Source of the DNA: Candidatus Magasanikiibacteriota bacterium
Lineage (GTDB): Bacteria; Patescibacteriota; Patescibacteriia; Magasanikbacterales; UBA10003
Reading direction: 5' to 3'
Assembly: GCA_016214465.1 (NCBI GenBank)
Contig: JACROI010000025.1
Span: 1-37,954, forward strand
DNA: 37,954 nucleotides
The first letter of the stretch is position 1. Each line of letters starts with the position of its first letter. The notes beneath the pieces are model-generated. The model did no database searches. It was not told where the DNA came from and worked only from the letters and a program-made list of their open reading frames with translations. Made by a program: the position numbers and the translations under genes. Below are positions 13,071 to 22,800 of this stretch, in pieces.

Positions 13071-15491
13071 ATGTCCCAAGAACTTTTAACCCAAATCATC
13101 CATCATCGGCACGAATACAAAGGCCTGACTTCAGCACAGGCCGAGGCGCGATTGCGCGAATTCGGCCACAACAGCCGCAAACCAACAAAAAAGAAAAACA
13201 GCTGGCAGAGGGCCTGGCACATTGCCACCGAACCCATGATGCTATTTTTAATCGCCGGCGCCGCTGTGTATTTTTTTGTTGGCAAATTTTTGGAAACCGC
13301 TATCTTACTTGGTTCCATCATACCAATCGTGCTCATGGAATTTTTCCAAGAACAGCACGTAGACAAGACATTGGAGGCCTTGGATAAAATCATGGAAACC
13401 TACTGCATGGTTTGGCGCGATGGAAAAACGCAAAAACTGGAAATTAAATTTTTAGCGCCCGGGGATTTGGTGTATCTGACTGCCGGAGATAAAATCCCGG
13501 CTGATGGAATATTACTTAAATCGCCCGGACTCATGATTGACGAATCAATGCTCACAGGCGAATCATTAGCCGTGGCCAAATCAGAAACGCCGGTCGCGCA
13601 AGAAAAAATCAATCGCGAACATCAGCTTTGGCAAGGAACTGTGGCGGTGCAAGGTGAGGGCGAGCTACTGGTTCTCGCCACCGGTGAAAAAACCACTTAC
13701 GGGCATTTGGAAACATTGGTTGGCCGCATCAAATCAGAGACAACTCCATTGCAGAAAAAAATCAATCAGCTGGTGCGTTATGTGGCGGCTGGCGCCATCT
13801 TTGTTGCTCTAAGCGTGGGGATTTTGCTTTCTTTTAAACACGACCTGGTGGCAGGACTTTTGGGCGGCATTACCATGGCCATTTCTTTGATTCCTGAAGA
13901 ATTCCCAATTGTTTTCAACGTCTTTTTAATTATGGGCGTATGGCGGCTGGCTCGCAAACAAACATTGGTGCGCGACATGGCCAAAGTGGAAATGCTTGGT
14001 TCAGCCACAGTGATTTGCTCTGACAAAACCGGCACTTTGACACAAGGTCAAATGTCTCTGGAACAAGTCTACACTCACGGCCGTTTGTATAATGTTAAAG
14101 ATAAAGAACAAGACGGCCATTTTACGCATTTGATAAAATCCGCCCTACTGTCTTTGGAACAAGTGGCTGTTGACCCGATGGAGGTGGAAATTCAACGATT
14201 TGCCAAAACCCTGCGACTGGACGCGGCCGGAATTTATGACGAACATGTTTTGATTCAAGACAGCACTTTCAGCACCCAGACCAAAATGGTGCATCATTTA
14301 TGGCAGGAAAAATCCGGCGCTTGTTTTCAATACACTGCCGGCGCGCCGGAAGCTGTACTGGCACATTGTAATTTGCCAAAAGAGGAAAAAGATAAAACTG
14401 AAAATGTTTTATCAAAGATGACTGAAAAGGGTTGGCGCGTGATTGCGATTGCTGAACGGCCCTGCGCGGTTGGAGAAAAAATCGCCGCGCGTGAAATGCG
14501 ATTTGTCGGACTTTTGGCCATGAGCGACCCGCCGCGCGAGGGAGTTAAAGAGGCCTTGGCTGCGTGCCAAACCGCAGGCATTCGCGTAATTATGATTACG
14601 GGCGACAACAAACTGACGGCTCACACCATTGCCGAGCAGATCGGCTTGGCGCATCATGAAGAAATTATTACCGGAGATGACTTGAAAAAATTATCGCCAG
14701 CGGCGTTGAAACAAGCTGTCTTACGCCATGAAATTTTCGCCCGCATTGAACCGGAGCAAAAATATCTGATTGTGGAGGCCTTGCAATCAGCGGGCGAAAT
14801 CGTGGCCATGACCGGCGACGGAGTGAATGACGCGCCGGCGTTAAAAAAAGCCCACTTGGGCATTGCCATGGGCCAGCGAGGCACGGAAGCCGCGCGAGCG
14901 GCCGCCAGCATGGTGCTGTTGGATGATAATTTTGCCACAATTGTCACAGCTGTAAAAGAAGGCCGCCGCATTTATGACAATCTGCGCCAGGCGTTTGTAT
15001 TTTTATTCTCATTTCATTTGCCGATTGTCGGACTCGCGATTTTGCCGCTATTTTTCGGCCAGCCCCTGATTTTCTTTCCAATTCACGTAATATTTTTGGA
15101 ATTGATTTGCGATCCAGCCGCGGTCTTGGGTTTTGATAGGGAAAAAGCGCGGTATGGCCTGATGAACGAACCGCCGCGGTCGACAAACGAACCAATTATC
15201 AACCACAAGCACATTAAACAAATCCTTCTGCGCGGCTTGGGAATTTTAACAATTAGTTTTGGCTTATATTATTGGGCGGCTATATATGGGAGCAATATCG
15301 TGCTCGGCCGCACCCTGGCTTTCAGTTCGCTGGTGATTTCTCAAGTCCTACTAATTTTACTGTCTCGCGAGTGGCAACAGGTCAAAAGCAATCCCCTGCT
15401 TTTAAGCATTTCCGGCCTAACTTTAGTCGCGCTCGCCGCGATTCTGTTTATCCCGACATTGCGGGAAGTGTTTTATTTTGGATTAAAATAA
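13071..15491 (+). CDS. P-type cation-transporting ATPase (P2-like)
   Basis: 806 residues. Order of parts: N-terminal cation-ATPase segment (YKGLTSAQAEARLREFGHN), first helix pair, actuator domain with TGES (about 161), core helices 3 and 4, phosphorylation motif DKTGTLT (about 318), nucleotide-binding domain, ITGDN, GDGVNDAPAL (about 580) and a C-terminal helix bundle. It couples ATP hydrolysis through an aspartyl-phosphate to ion transport across the membrane. Helix 4 carries IPEEFP where Ca2+ pumps have PEGLP, so Ca2+ specificity should not be assumed. There is no N-terminal heavy-metal domain and no CPx motif, arguing against Cu/Zn export. It is monocistronic, divergent from NIF3 and convergent with the toxin-antitoxin pair. 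Confidence 0.93.
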   Translation: MSQELLTQIIHHRHEYKGLTSAQAEARLREFGHNSRKPTKKKNSWQRAWHIATEPMMLFLIAGAAVYFFVGKFLETAILLGSIIPIVLMEFFQEQHVDKTLEALDKIMETYCMVWRDGKTQKLEIKFLAPGDLVYLTAGDKIPADGILLKSPGLMIDESMLTGESLAVAKSETPVAQEKINREHQLWQGTVAVQGEGELLVLATGEKTTYGHLETLVGRIKSETTPLQKKINQLVRYVAAGAIFVALSVGILLSFKHDLVAGLLGGITMAISLIPEEFPIVFNVFLIMGVWRLARKQTLVRDMAKVEMLGSATVICSDKTGTLTQGQMSLEQVYTHGRLYNVKDKEQDGHFTHLIKSALLSLEQVAVDPMEVEIQRFAKTLRLDAAGIYDEHVLIQDSTFSTQTKMVHHLWQEKSGACFQYTAGAPEAVLAHCNLPKEEKDKTENVLSKMTEKGWRVIAIAERPCAVGEKIAAREMRFVGLLAMSDPPREGVKEALAACQTAGIRVIMITGDNKLTAHTIAEQIGLAHHEEIITGDDLKKLSPAALKQAVLRHEIFARIEPEQKYLIVEALQSAGEIVAMTGDGVNDAPALKKAHLGIAMGQRGTEAARAAASMVLLDDNFATIVTAVKEGRRIYDNLRQAFVFLFSFHLPIVGLAILPLFFGQPLIFFPIHVIFLELICDPAAVLGFDREKARYGLMNEPPRSTNEPIINHKHIKQILLRGLGILTISFGLYYWAAIYGSNIVLGRTLAFSSLVISQVLLILLSREWQQVKSNPLLLSISGLTLVALAAILFIPTLREVFYFGLK

Positions 15492-15504
15492 ACATTATAT
15501 TCTA

Positions 15505-16206
15505 TCATCTATTCTCCGATTCTCTGATTTTTTGTTGAAGTAAAAATAAAAATTCTTTGACCAAATTTTCTTTAATCCAAATTTTTTGCTTTTCCAATAC
15601 CAATTCGCCAATACCTTGCAAAATATTATTCACTTTTTTATCATTGATAAAATCATACAAATATCTATAATACGCCGTCAAATCCTTACCTGTTTTTTCT
15701 TTTATGATGTCCGCGCTAATCGGCAAATTATTTTTTAGAAAAAAATACGCGTCAAATAAATCGCGATTGACAAATTTTTTTCTAGAAGATAAAGCGACTA
15801 ATTTATTGGCCACTAGCGCTGACTGTTCCATAACTAAAAAAGGGAAACCAAACAAACTCTTTACCTCATATTTTTCAAATTTCTCCGGTCGCGTGGAAAC
15901 CTCAATTTTAATATTGTGATCTTTGAGCGCATAAGACGACAGCAAAAAAATAGTGTGCTTTTTAATATATTTGTCTTTAACTTCTCCAAACTGTTCAACG
16001 ATCGTTGATAATTTGGCAAAAACATCTTTGGCCTGTGCTGGAGCCAAGAGATTAAAATCCAAATCCACTGAAAAGCGCGGCAGATTGTAAAAAAGATAAG
16101 CGGCAGTTCCGCCTTTAAAACCTAAAATATTTCGCAAGCTGTGGTCGCCGTAGATACTGATCAGGATTCTTTCCATTATTTCCTGATGTTTTAATTTATT
16201 TAACAT
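15505..16206 (-). CDS. AbiEii/AbiGii-type nucleotidyltransferase toxin
   Basis: 233 residues. The nucleotidyltransferase core is clear: GFKGGTAAYLFYNLPRFS (about 29-46) followed by DLDFN supplies the GG and D-x-D catalytic motif. Further on come IKIEVSTR, the EMSALVANKL-like helix (VMEQSALVANKLVAL) and RDLFDAYFFL, typical of AbiEii/MenT toxins. Related enzymes (MenT) transfer nucleotides to tRNA acceptor ends; AbiEii toxins are bacteriostatic in type IV systems. It overlaps the upstream partner by 11 nt (16196-16206), as usual for these pairs. It could serve phage defence or element maintenance. The target is unknown. Confidence 0.88.
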   Translation of the reverse strand: MLNKLKHQEIMERILISIYGDHSLRNILGFKGGTAAYLFYNLPRFSVDLDFNLLAPAQAKDVFAKLSTIVEQFGEVKDKYIKKHTIFLLSSYALKDHNIKIEVSTRPEKFEKYEVKSLFGFPFLVMEQSALVANKLVALSSRKKFVNRDLFDAYFFLKNNLPISADIIKEKTGKDLTAYYRYLYDFINDKKVNNILQGIGELVLEKQKIWIKENLVKEFLFLLQQKIRESENR

Positions 16207-16771
16207 AAGTTTGATACAAATTTTGCAAACGGTTTTCTAATTTTTTATTCTGATAAATCTTCACAAATTCAAAACACATATCCCAATTTATCGGCCGGAT
16301 ATTGTCAAAATAACAATCTTTTTGCAAATATAAAGTATCTAAAATTGCCCGCTCCAAAACGGCGCTGGTGCAATCATTTGTTATTTTTAATCCGGTGATA
16401 TTAAAAAGTACCTCGTTTTTTATTTTCTGATAAACAAATTTTTGTTTACCGACTGTGACAACTCTGCTATTTTTAGCGATTGAGTATATTGTTGAATCAT
16501 ATTGAAAAATGACCCCGCTGGCGGCTAACACTGTTCTTAAACTTACATAAGACGGGGAACACAATTTATTGGCCAATTCCCAAACATTATAATTATCATC
16601 AAAAGCAAAAAACCCTTTTTTAATTCTTTTTAAAGCCCCGCTTTTTACCAGACGATAAACCTTTACTTTCAAATAATTAAGATCATCAATCTTCCACAAC
16701 ATTGCTAAATCCTTGGTGGAAAACACGGTTCTTTTAGTTTTAAGTAAAATTACAATTGAATTGTCAGACAT
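16196..16771 (-). CDS. AbiEi-type antitoxin / transcriptional repressor
   Basis: 191 residues. The N-terminal 60 or so form a winged helix (VFSTKDLAMLWKID, LKVKVYRLVKSGALKRIKKGFFAF), the antitoxin DNA-binding domain of the AbiEi class. The following domain (ELANKLCSPSYVSLRTVLAASGVI) matches the C-terminal part of the same proteins, ending in ALERAILDTLYL. AbiEi proteins repress their own operon at inverted repeats and counter the toxin. Here an ideal promoter is followed by three copies of the half-site GTTATCA between the -10 box and the ATG. It lies upstream of, and overlaps, the toxin gene. Confidence 0.85.
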   Translation of the reverse strand: MSDNSIVILLKTKRTVFSTKDLAMLWKIDDLNYLKVKVYRLVKSGALKRIKKGFFAFDDNYNVWELANKLCSPSYVSLRTVLAASGVIFQYDSTIYSIAKNSRVVTVGKQKFVYQKIKNEVLFNITGLKITNDCTSAVLERAILDTLYLQKDCYFDNIRPINWDMCFEFVKIYQNKKLENRLQNLYQTYVK

Positions 16772-16772
16772 A

Positions 16773-16807
16773 GAGTTATCACCTAAAAGTTATCATATTT
16801 GATAACT
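16773..16807 (-). promoter_or_regulatory. Operator for the AbiE pair
   Basis: AGTTATCA (16788-16795) and TGATAACT (16800-16807) form an 8-4-8 inverted repeat. A third half-site GAGTTATCA lies at 16773-16781, next to the ATG. They cover the transcription start and leader, an ideal position for repression. Confidence 0.75.
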
Positions 16808-16810
16808 CCT

Positions 16811-16839
16811 AGTATACCATAAACCAATAAAAATGTCAA
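16811..16839 (-). promoter_or_regulatory. Consensus promoter of the AbiE pair
   Basis: TTGACA (16839-16834), 17-nt spacer, TATACT (16816-16811), a near-ideal promoter, consistent with control by a dedicated repressor. Confidence 0.9.
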
Positions 16840-16870
16840 ATTTAGCTCTAAACAACAAAATTTTATACAT

Positions 16871-16910
16871 AAAAAGAGGAGCGAACGGATGTGCAATCCA
16901 ACAGCTCCTC
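16871..16910 (-). terminator. ileS terminator
   Basis: On the minus strand GAGGAGC (16910-16904) pairs with GCTCCTC (16882-16876), with inner pairing GGAT/ATCC, followed by TTTTT (16875-16871). A-runs on the other side make it potentially bidirectional. Confidence 0.85.
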
Positions 16911-16916
16911 AAAAAG

Positions 16917-19796
16917 TTATATTTTTTCAATCTTAATCTCCACCGACACCCCATCAATTTCTATTTTTTCACCTTCGCCTTCTTCCAACTTTTTCGCCAA
17001 CACGCTCTTTTTTATTTCCTCACTAAATTCCGTAAATACTTCTCGCAATAATTTATCATCGGTTTGATATTTAATAATTACTTGGTCATGAATAGTCAAG
17101 CCGATTTCTTTGCGTTTTTGATTGATAGCGCGGATAATTTCGCGCGCCAAGCCCTCTTTTTTCAACTCCTGTGTTATCTCAACATCCAACTCCACTTTCA
17201 ATTCACTGCCTTTTTTATTTATCTCAACTTTTTTCACATTCAATTCATCAGCCACAATTTGTCGCATGGCCTCGGACAATTCGCCACCCGCCACCAGCAG
17301 ACGCGGCAATGGTTGGCGCACTTTAACACACTTGGCCGCTCGCAAAGCCAAACCCATTTCCACAATTTTTCGCGCCGTTGTCATTTCGGCCAACAATTTT
17401 TCATCAATCAATTTTTCATCCGCTTTCGGCCAATCCTCCAAATGCACACTTTCTTTTTCTCCACCCAATGCCAAATAAATTTTTTCCACGATAAACGGCG
17501 TGAATGGCGCCATTAATTTTGAAAGCGTCATCAAAACCTCGCGCAAAGTAACCAAAGCCGCCTGCTTGTCCGCTTCATCATCGCCCTTGAATCTATCGCG
17601 CGACCGGCGCAGATACCAAGTGGACAAATCATCAATAAAATCCTTAATCGACCGGCTGGCTTTTACCGTGTTGTAATTATCCATTTGCTCGGTAATTTCT
17701 TTAATCAATAAATTCAATTTGGCCAAAATCCATTTATCCAATATATTATCGGATAATTGCTTGCCACTAACCGCACCGTCCTTTTCCGCGTACATTTTGT
17801 AAAACTCCACGACATTCCATAAGATATTGATGACTTTATTGTAAATTTCTTTTACTTCTTTATCGCTAAAAAATAAATTCTCGGCATCCATCACCACGCT
17901 ATTCATCATATAGTATCGCATCGCGTCCACGCCATATTGCTCAATAATCACCCACGGGTCAGTGTAGTTTAGTTTGGATTTGGATAATTTTTCGCCTTTG
18001 GCATTTAAAATCGTACCAGTAGTAACACAATTTTCAAAACTAACATCATCAAACAAAAGAGCGGACACCACATGCATATAATAAAACCAAGCGCGGGTTT
18101 GAGCAATGTATTCGGCAATGTACTGCCCTGGAAATCGTGATTTAAACACCTTTTTGTTTTCAAACGGATAATGCCACTCTGCAAATGGCATTGCGGCCGA
18201 CTCCATCCAGCAGTCAATCACCTCTGGAATACGAGCCATCTCTTTCCCGCAGGCGCATTTTAATTTAATTTTATCCATCTGGTCTTTGTGCAAATCCAAA
18301 TCTTCAACTTTTTCCGTATTATATACCGCATCAAAATTTATGGCCTGCGCTTTTAATTCTTTGACACTGCCGATACACTTGGTCTGACCGCATTCACATT
18401 TCCAAAAAGGCAAAGGCGTTGCCCAATAGCGATTGCGCGAGATGTTCCAGTCCGGCGCGGTCTCCAAAATGTTTAAAAATCTACCGTGTTTCAGATGCTC
18501 CGGATACCAATTTATTTTTTCATTTAACTCAATCAACCGCGATTTTATTTTTTGAATATCAATAAACCAAGCGGAAATGGCATTGTAAAAAAGCTGGGTG
18601 TCGCAACGCCAGCAATGAGGATAAGAGTGGGTGTATTTTTCTTTGGTAAACAATAAACCGCGCTTTTCCAAATCTTCTTTTATGGCTTTTTCCGCTTTTT
18701 TAAAATATTGGCCACGGATTAACTCTGGCGCGTCTTCATTAAAATGCCCTTTTTCATCCAACAACGGCACCATTGGCAAATCAAGCTTCACGCCTAAATT
18801 ATAGTCGTCTTCGCCATAAATTACAGCAGTGTGCACAATACCCGTGCCTTCTTCTGTGGTTACAAAATCGGCCGACGCCACATACCAGGCATTTTTGCCG
18901 GAATTTTTTACAGCCGGAATATCAAACAATGGTTCATATTCCAGGCCAATCAAATCCGCGCCTGATAATTCCTTAAACACTTCATATTTTTCACTTAAAA
19001 CATTGGTAACACGATCTTTGGCTAAAATATAATTTTCCGCGCCTGATTTTACCAACAAATATTCAATCTTCTCGCCCACTGCCAACGCCACATTGCCAGG
19101 CAAAGTCCAAGGTGTCGTAGTCCAAGCCAAAAGATAAGTATTTTCCGACAAACCATGTTTGGTCGGATTTTTCACTTTAAACTTCACTGTCACCGCTTCC
19201 TCAATAATATCTTTGTAACTATTATCCATGGCAATTTCCGCTTTTGAAACAGGAGTTTCGCAACGCGGGCAGTACATCAACACTTTTCGGCCATTATAAA
19301 TCAAACCTTTATCCCAAATGGTTTTCAAAGCCCACCACACCGACTCCATATATGTTGAGTCCATTGTTTTATAAGCATTGTCAAACTCCACCCAACGACC
19401 AATACGATCAATCATCTTTTTCCAATCATGCGTGTATGTTAAAACTTTTGAACGGCATATCTCATTAAATTTTTCTACGCCTAATTTTTCTTCAATATCT
19501 TTCTTGCCCGATATTTTCAATTCCTTTTCCACTATATTTTCAATCGGCAAGCCATGACAATCCCAACCCCAACGCCGGCGCACGCGCCAACCCTTCATGG
19601 TTTGATAGCGCGGCACCACATCTTTTATAACCGAACCCAAAATATGCCCGTAATGCGGAAGTCCGGTCGCAAACGGCGGGCCATCATAAAAAACATAGGG
19701 CTTGCTCACAGACCGGCTTTCCACTGATTTCTCAAAACACTTATGCTCCTCCCAGTATTTAAGTATTTCTTGTTCTTCTTTATTGGCATTATACAT
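16917..19796 (-). CDS. ileS: Isoleucyl-tRNA synthetase, eukaryote-like type
   Basis: 959 residues; charges tRNA-Ile and edits misactivated valine. The class Ia features are in order: YDGPPFATGLPHYGH (HIGH motif HYGH, 48-51), RRRWGWDCHGLPIE, a cysteine motif CPRCETP, the editing domain (LLAWTTTPWTLPGN), a second cysteine motif CECGQTKC, ETAPDWNISRNRYWATPLPFW, the KMSKS loop as KLSKSKLN, and an anticodon-binding C-terminus. The FATGLPHYGH form and C-terminal extension indicate the eukaryote/archaea-like (type 2) IleRS found in CPR and in mupirocin-tolerant bacteria; tolerance itself is not shown. Its -10 box ends 8 nt before the ATG, so the mRNA is probably leaderless. Confidence 0.97.
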   Translation of the reverse strand: MYNANKEEQEILKYWEEHKCFEKSVESRSVSKPYVFYDGPPFATGLPHYGHILGSVIKDVVPRYQTMKGWRVRRRWGWDCHGLPIENIVEKELKISGKKDIEEKLGVEKFNEICRSKVLTYTHDWKKMIDRIGRWVEFDNAYKTMDSTYMESVWWALKTIWDKGLIYNGRKVLMYCPRCETPVSKAEIAMDNSYKDIIEEAVTVKFKVKNPTKHGLSENTYLLAWTTTPWTLPGNVALAVGEKIEYLLVKSGAENYILAKDRVTNVLSEKYEVFKELSGADLIGLEYEPLFDIPAVKNSGKNAWYVASADFVTTEEGTGIVHTAVIYGEDDYNLGVKLDLPMVPLLDEKGHFNEDAPELIRGQYFKKAEKAIKEDLEKRGLLFTKEKYTHSYPHCWRCDTQLFYNAISAWFIDIQKIKSRLIELNEKINWYPEHLKHGRFLNILETAPDWNISRNRYWATPLPFWKCECGQTKCIGSVKELKAQAINFDAVYNTEKVEDLDLHKDQMDKIKLKCACGKEMARIPEVIDCWMESAAMPFAEWHYPFENKKVFKSRFPGQYIAEYIAQTRAWFYYMHVVSALLFDDVSFENCVTTGTILNAKGEKLSKSKLNYTDPWVIIEQYGVDAMRYYMMNSVVMDAENLFFSDKEVKEIYNKVINILWNVVEFYKMYAEKDGAVSGKQLSDNILDKWILAKLNLLIKEITEQMDNYNTVKASRSIKDFIDDLSTWYLRRSRDRFKGDDEADKQAALVTLREVLMTLSKLMAPFTPFIVEKIYLALGGEKESVHLEDWPKADEKLIDEKLLAEMTTARKIVEMGLALRAAKCVKVRQPLPRLLVAGGELSEAMRQIVADELNVKKVEINKKGSELKVELDVEITQELKKEGLAREIIRAINQKRKEIGLTIHDQVIIKYQTDDKLLREVFTEFSEEIKKSVLAKKLEEGEGEKIEIDGVSVEIKIEKI

Positions 19797-19804
19797 ATTG
19801 ACTT

Positions 19805-19833
19805 ATTGTAGACCAAAAACTCCCCTGACGCAA
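19805..19833 (-). promoter_or_regulatory. ileS promoter embedded in the preceding terminator
   Basis: TTGCGT (19833-19828), 17-nt spacer, TACAAT (19810-19805). The -35 box is the loop of the terminator hairpin at 19819-19844. The ATG is 8 nt after the -10. Confidence 0.65.
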
Positions 19834-19844
19834 GCCAGAGGAGT
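19815..19844 (-). terminator. Terminator of the surface-protein genes
   Basis: On the minus strand ACTCCTCTG (19844-19836) pairs with CAGGGGAGT (19827-19819) with one U-G pair, followed by TTTT (19818-19815). Confidence 0.85.
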
Positions 19845-19857
19845 TTTTTGTTTTTCG

Positions 19858-22800
19858 CTATTTCAATTCAATGCTGAAAAACAAACTATTTTCCGTCAAT
19901 AATTCTTTTGTCTTCCAATCATAGGCAACAATACGAATGGAATAATTGCCGGCTGATAAGTTGACCGCCACCGGCTGTTTGACATTCAACGAGTCATTTT
20001 CACCCGCTTTCATCGTCCATTTGCCGCTTCCGGTCTGCATAATCTTTCCGTCAGCGCCCAACAATTGCCGCACCATTTTCACCACCTGTTTTGCTTCGGT
20101 GTTATTCGTATAACTATAATGGAAGTTCACCATGGTCGGCACCGGCACATTGGATTTTATCTTAGCCAAAATTGTCTCATCAAAAGCAATGTCAGAAGCA
20201 CTATTGCTCACTCCGCCCATAATAAACATTTTCTTTTTCAGCTTTTCCACTTGAATGTTAAAACTGTTTTCATCAATTAGCTTACCTGTCTTAGCATTCA
20301 AAATCTTAACCTTAACAATATACTCACCGGCTGTTAATTTTTTGTTAACTGCCTCTGATATATCTGCTTGAAATGATTTGCCGGTTTTTATTGTTTTAAC
20401 AGCTGAGGCAGTACTGACCACCTTGCCTTTGCTATTTAATAATTGGCGGACAATTTTAATGGATACTGCTTTGGCGCTATCATTTTGATATTCATAACTG
20501 AATTTCAGTATATCACCAGGCTGATAAGAAGAAGCTACGACATCGGTAATCGCCACCTTGGAAGAAGGCGTGGAGATGGTAATTTCTCCGGGCACAGACG
20601 ACGCGACGGTTTTTGGCTGAACAGTCGCGGTCGAGGCAACGGGAGCTGTTGCCGGCACAGTGGCCGGTGTTGCGGAAATACTCGCTATATTCAAATCCAA
20701 AACCGTGGCTTCGCTTACTCCGCCCAAAGATGTACGAAATTTAATGTACAATTTCTTCGCGCCCAGACCATCAGATAGTTTGAAACTTTTGGTCGTAACA
20801 TAACTTTCCCAAGAGGATCCTGAAAAATCCGTTTTTTCCGAAATGGCCATTTGCACGGCATCAGTAACATTGAACTTCAACACCACATCCAGAGAAGTTA
20901 AAGCATTTGCATTGCCACCGACTATGACAGAGGTGGTAGTAACTTTGGGAGCCGGCTGAACAATCGTGGCTCCGGCGCCGCCAGTGGTTGGAGCAACCGG
21001 AGCAGCGGAGTTGGAGGCAGAAGAAAATTCAGACTCTAAACCACCGGTGTCAGTGGCTGTGATTCTGTAATAATAAGTACTTCCATTGACAGCCGATGAG
21101 TCGGTATAACTATTGGTAGTGGCAGAACCAAGAGAAGAAAAAGTGCCATTGGCAGTACTGGAACGATAAATATCATAACCCTGTAAATCGCCTTCGCTAT
21201 TGGCTGTCCATGTAATGGAAACAGTGGCGTTGCCGGCAACCGCCGCCACATTGGCCGGAGCGCTTGGAGCCATGCCGTCAGACGGAGCGATTGGATTGAA
21301 TGAGGAAAAGTGAGATGTCTGGCCGGTATAAGCCAAAGTGGAAGCGCTGGCTGATGGTTCAATAAATTTACCACTGGAATCCTTGTAACCAATGGTGGTT
21401 GGCAAGGTTTGCCAATTGTCAGCCGTATCGTCCCAAGAAGCCATATTTACTTTTTCCAATTTAACCAAAGTCAATGCGCCCAAGGCAGTTGTCATAACGC
21501 TATTGGAATAACTGGCGCCGACAGAAACATCACTATTTAACAAGGTTACGGCATTGCCATCATTATCATAACTGCTAACTGTCTTGGCCTCTCCGCTAAC
21601 GGGCGTGCCGGCATTGCCGCCCACCACATTGGAAACCTCTTTTTCATTAAGAGAATACGGATTGGCTGAGTTAGCCAACGCGCCTTCCGAGGAATTGACC
21701 GAAACGCCGGCGGAAGAATCATTCATAGAGCCGCCATTCTGCGGAGTAAGCGATTGAGAAGTGGATCCGGAGAGCGAGGTGGCAGTGGTAGAAAGAGTAA
21801 TATCTTTGCCGCTCACATTGGCGCCACTGACAGCCACAATAGAACTGTAAGTGCTTTCAGTGTATCCATCTGCCGCGGCGGAAATTTTCCAATTACCATT
21901 AATGACTTTCAAAGAATAAGTACCGTCAGTGGCGGTGGTTGCAGTCACAATTCCTCCGCCCAATTTTTCCGCGCGCACCGTGGCGCCGGATGCCGCCGAA
22001 CTGCCAGCAGTAATCGTACCGGAAATGGTATAGGCGGCCGCGGTCATTGTTGTGGCTGAATCAGCCAACGCGCCGCTTGCGCTAATAGCCACGCTGGAAG
22101 CCGTATCAATGTAGCCGTCTTTGGTGGCGCTTACTAAATAGGTCGCGTTGGAAACTTTAGCGGAATAATTGCCGCTGGTGTCGGCCAAAACATCAACTTT
22201 TTCATTGGTTGAAGAATTTTCCAAATGCACCGTAGCTCCGGGCACAGCTGTACCGTCAGCATCTTTCACTGTCCCGCTTACATAATTAATGGCCGGCAAT
22301 CTTATATTAATTGATTCCGTGTTGGCATCCACTTCCACTTTCCAATAACCGCTGGCCGCGGTGGAGGTGGCCAGCACAGTATTACTGTCCGCACCAGACA
22401 CATTTAAACTGCTGTCGGAAACACCGGGAATAGTCACATTCATTAAATACATGTTGGTCGGATTGGTGCTGGTGACTGCATTTAATGCATTAGCTACATC
22501 ATATTGCGGCAACGATATTGTACTTGAAGCAACACCACTCCACGATTCCACTTTGTCGGTCTTCCCGCCGATTTGCATAAATTCCACCACTGCCTGAACA
22601 CTACTCGTGGCATTACCGCTGGAATCTAAGATATTAATTGTAACGGCGCCGGTTTTTGGAGCCAAAATATCATAAGGAGCTGTGGCAACAGTCCCGGCTC
22701 CATTAACCACAATACTTTGAGTGGAAGAAGACATTTCGCCTTGCGTTGGAGAAAAAGCAGTCATAGTATAAGTGCCTGGAGGAAGTTTCAAAGTGGAACT

